A DNA stretch of 31,937 bases, taken from a virus. The stretch covers positions 1 to 31,937 of IMG/VR virus record IMGVR_UViG_3300033148_002414. The stretch is one strand, 5' to 3'. This document shows positions 31,919 through 31,937 of the stretch, one piece after another. Both the position numbers and the translations under genes were made by a program. A model generated the notes under the pieces. It searched no databases and was not told where the DNA came from. It saw nothing but the letters and a program-made list of their open reading frames with translations. Numbering within the stretch: position 1 is the first letter of the stretch; every line of letters begins with the position of its first letter.

Positions 31919-31937
31919 TTTGTTTTTAGTTTAAATG

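Noticed and set aside
1-31937. No gene among about 45 ends in TGA; possible TGA reassignment to Trp
   Set aside because: Trp is encoded by TGG throughout, all long frames are complete under the standard code, and TAA dominance is expected in A+T-rich DNA.

Overview
The window reads as a strongly A+T-rich, tightly packed genome of a contractile-tailed (myovirus-type) bacteriophage whose virion genes resemble phage Mu, without Mu transposition genes. The host is probably a Bacteroidetes bacterium, perhaps a flavobacterium: no Shine-Dalgarno sequences are visible, start codons follow A-rich leaders (such as AAACTAAAAACAAAATG), and several tail genes look like those of Bacteroidetes Mu-like phages. 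I see no integrase, transposase, recognisable repressor, DNA polymerase, tRNA or CRISPR array, which suggests a virulent phage that leans on host replication.

Layout. A divergent control region (333-516) has a perfect 27-bp inverted repeat carrying matching promoter-like sequences, with helically spaced TGTTAAA boxes between the arms. Leftward lies a GIY-YIG gene that runs off base 1. Rightward lie three small unknown early genes, a leader with a 15-codon ORF and a strong hairpin, a 1077-aa primase-like/SF2 helicase protein, an inverted-repeat block, two tiny zinc-ribbon proteins, a PD-(D/E)XK nuclease and an NlpC/P60 lysin, closed by a hairpin terminator (5942-5987). From 6040 to 30524 everything is rightward virion genes: terminase, two related baseplate-spike genes, Gp36-like connector, portal, virion morphogenesis protein, a terminator candidate, protease/scaffold, major capsid, sheath, two tail tubes, a tail chaperone with a -1 frameshift, a GIY-YIG homing endonuclease, tape measure, hub, gp25-like wedge, fibres including a beta-helix protein, baseplate J and I proteins and a last fibre. 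At the right end two leftward genes (ECF-type sigma factor, membrane-anchored protein) meet the virion genes at a bidirectional hairpin (30549-30580).

Regulation. Six copies of AACGTATATATAATAAA, nearly identical, stand 16-27 bases before start codons at the heads of gene groups (one lies in the helicase leader). They have no shared -35 element. I infer that these are phage late promoters read by the phage sigma factor. If the window ends are joined, the left-end GIY-YIG frame closes after two codons and the sigma factor start follows directly. The window may therefore be a complete circular map of about 31.9 kb with two arms: a short leftward early operon (GIY-YIG, sigma, membrane protein) and a long rightward arm, both starting at the divergent region and meeting at the 30.55-kb terminator.

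The main leads are the sigma/late-promoter circuit, the divergent early switch, the structured leader of the primase-helicase, the second spike gene with a replaced centre, the hidden frameshift gene, and the repeat block at 4618-4713.
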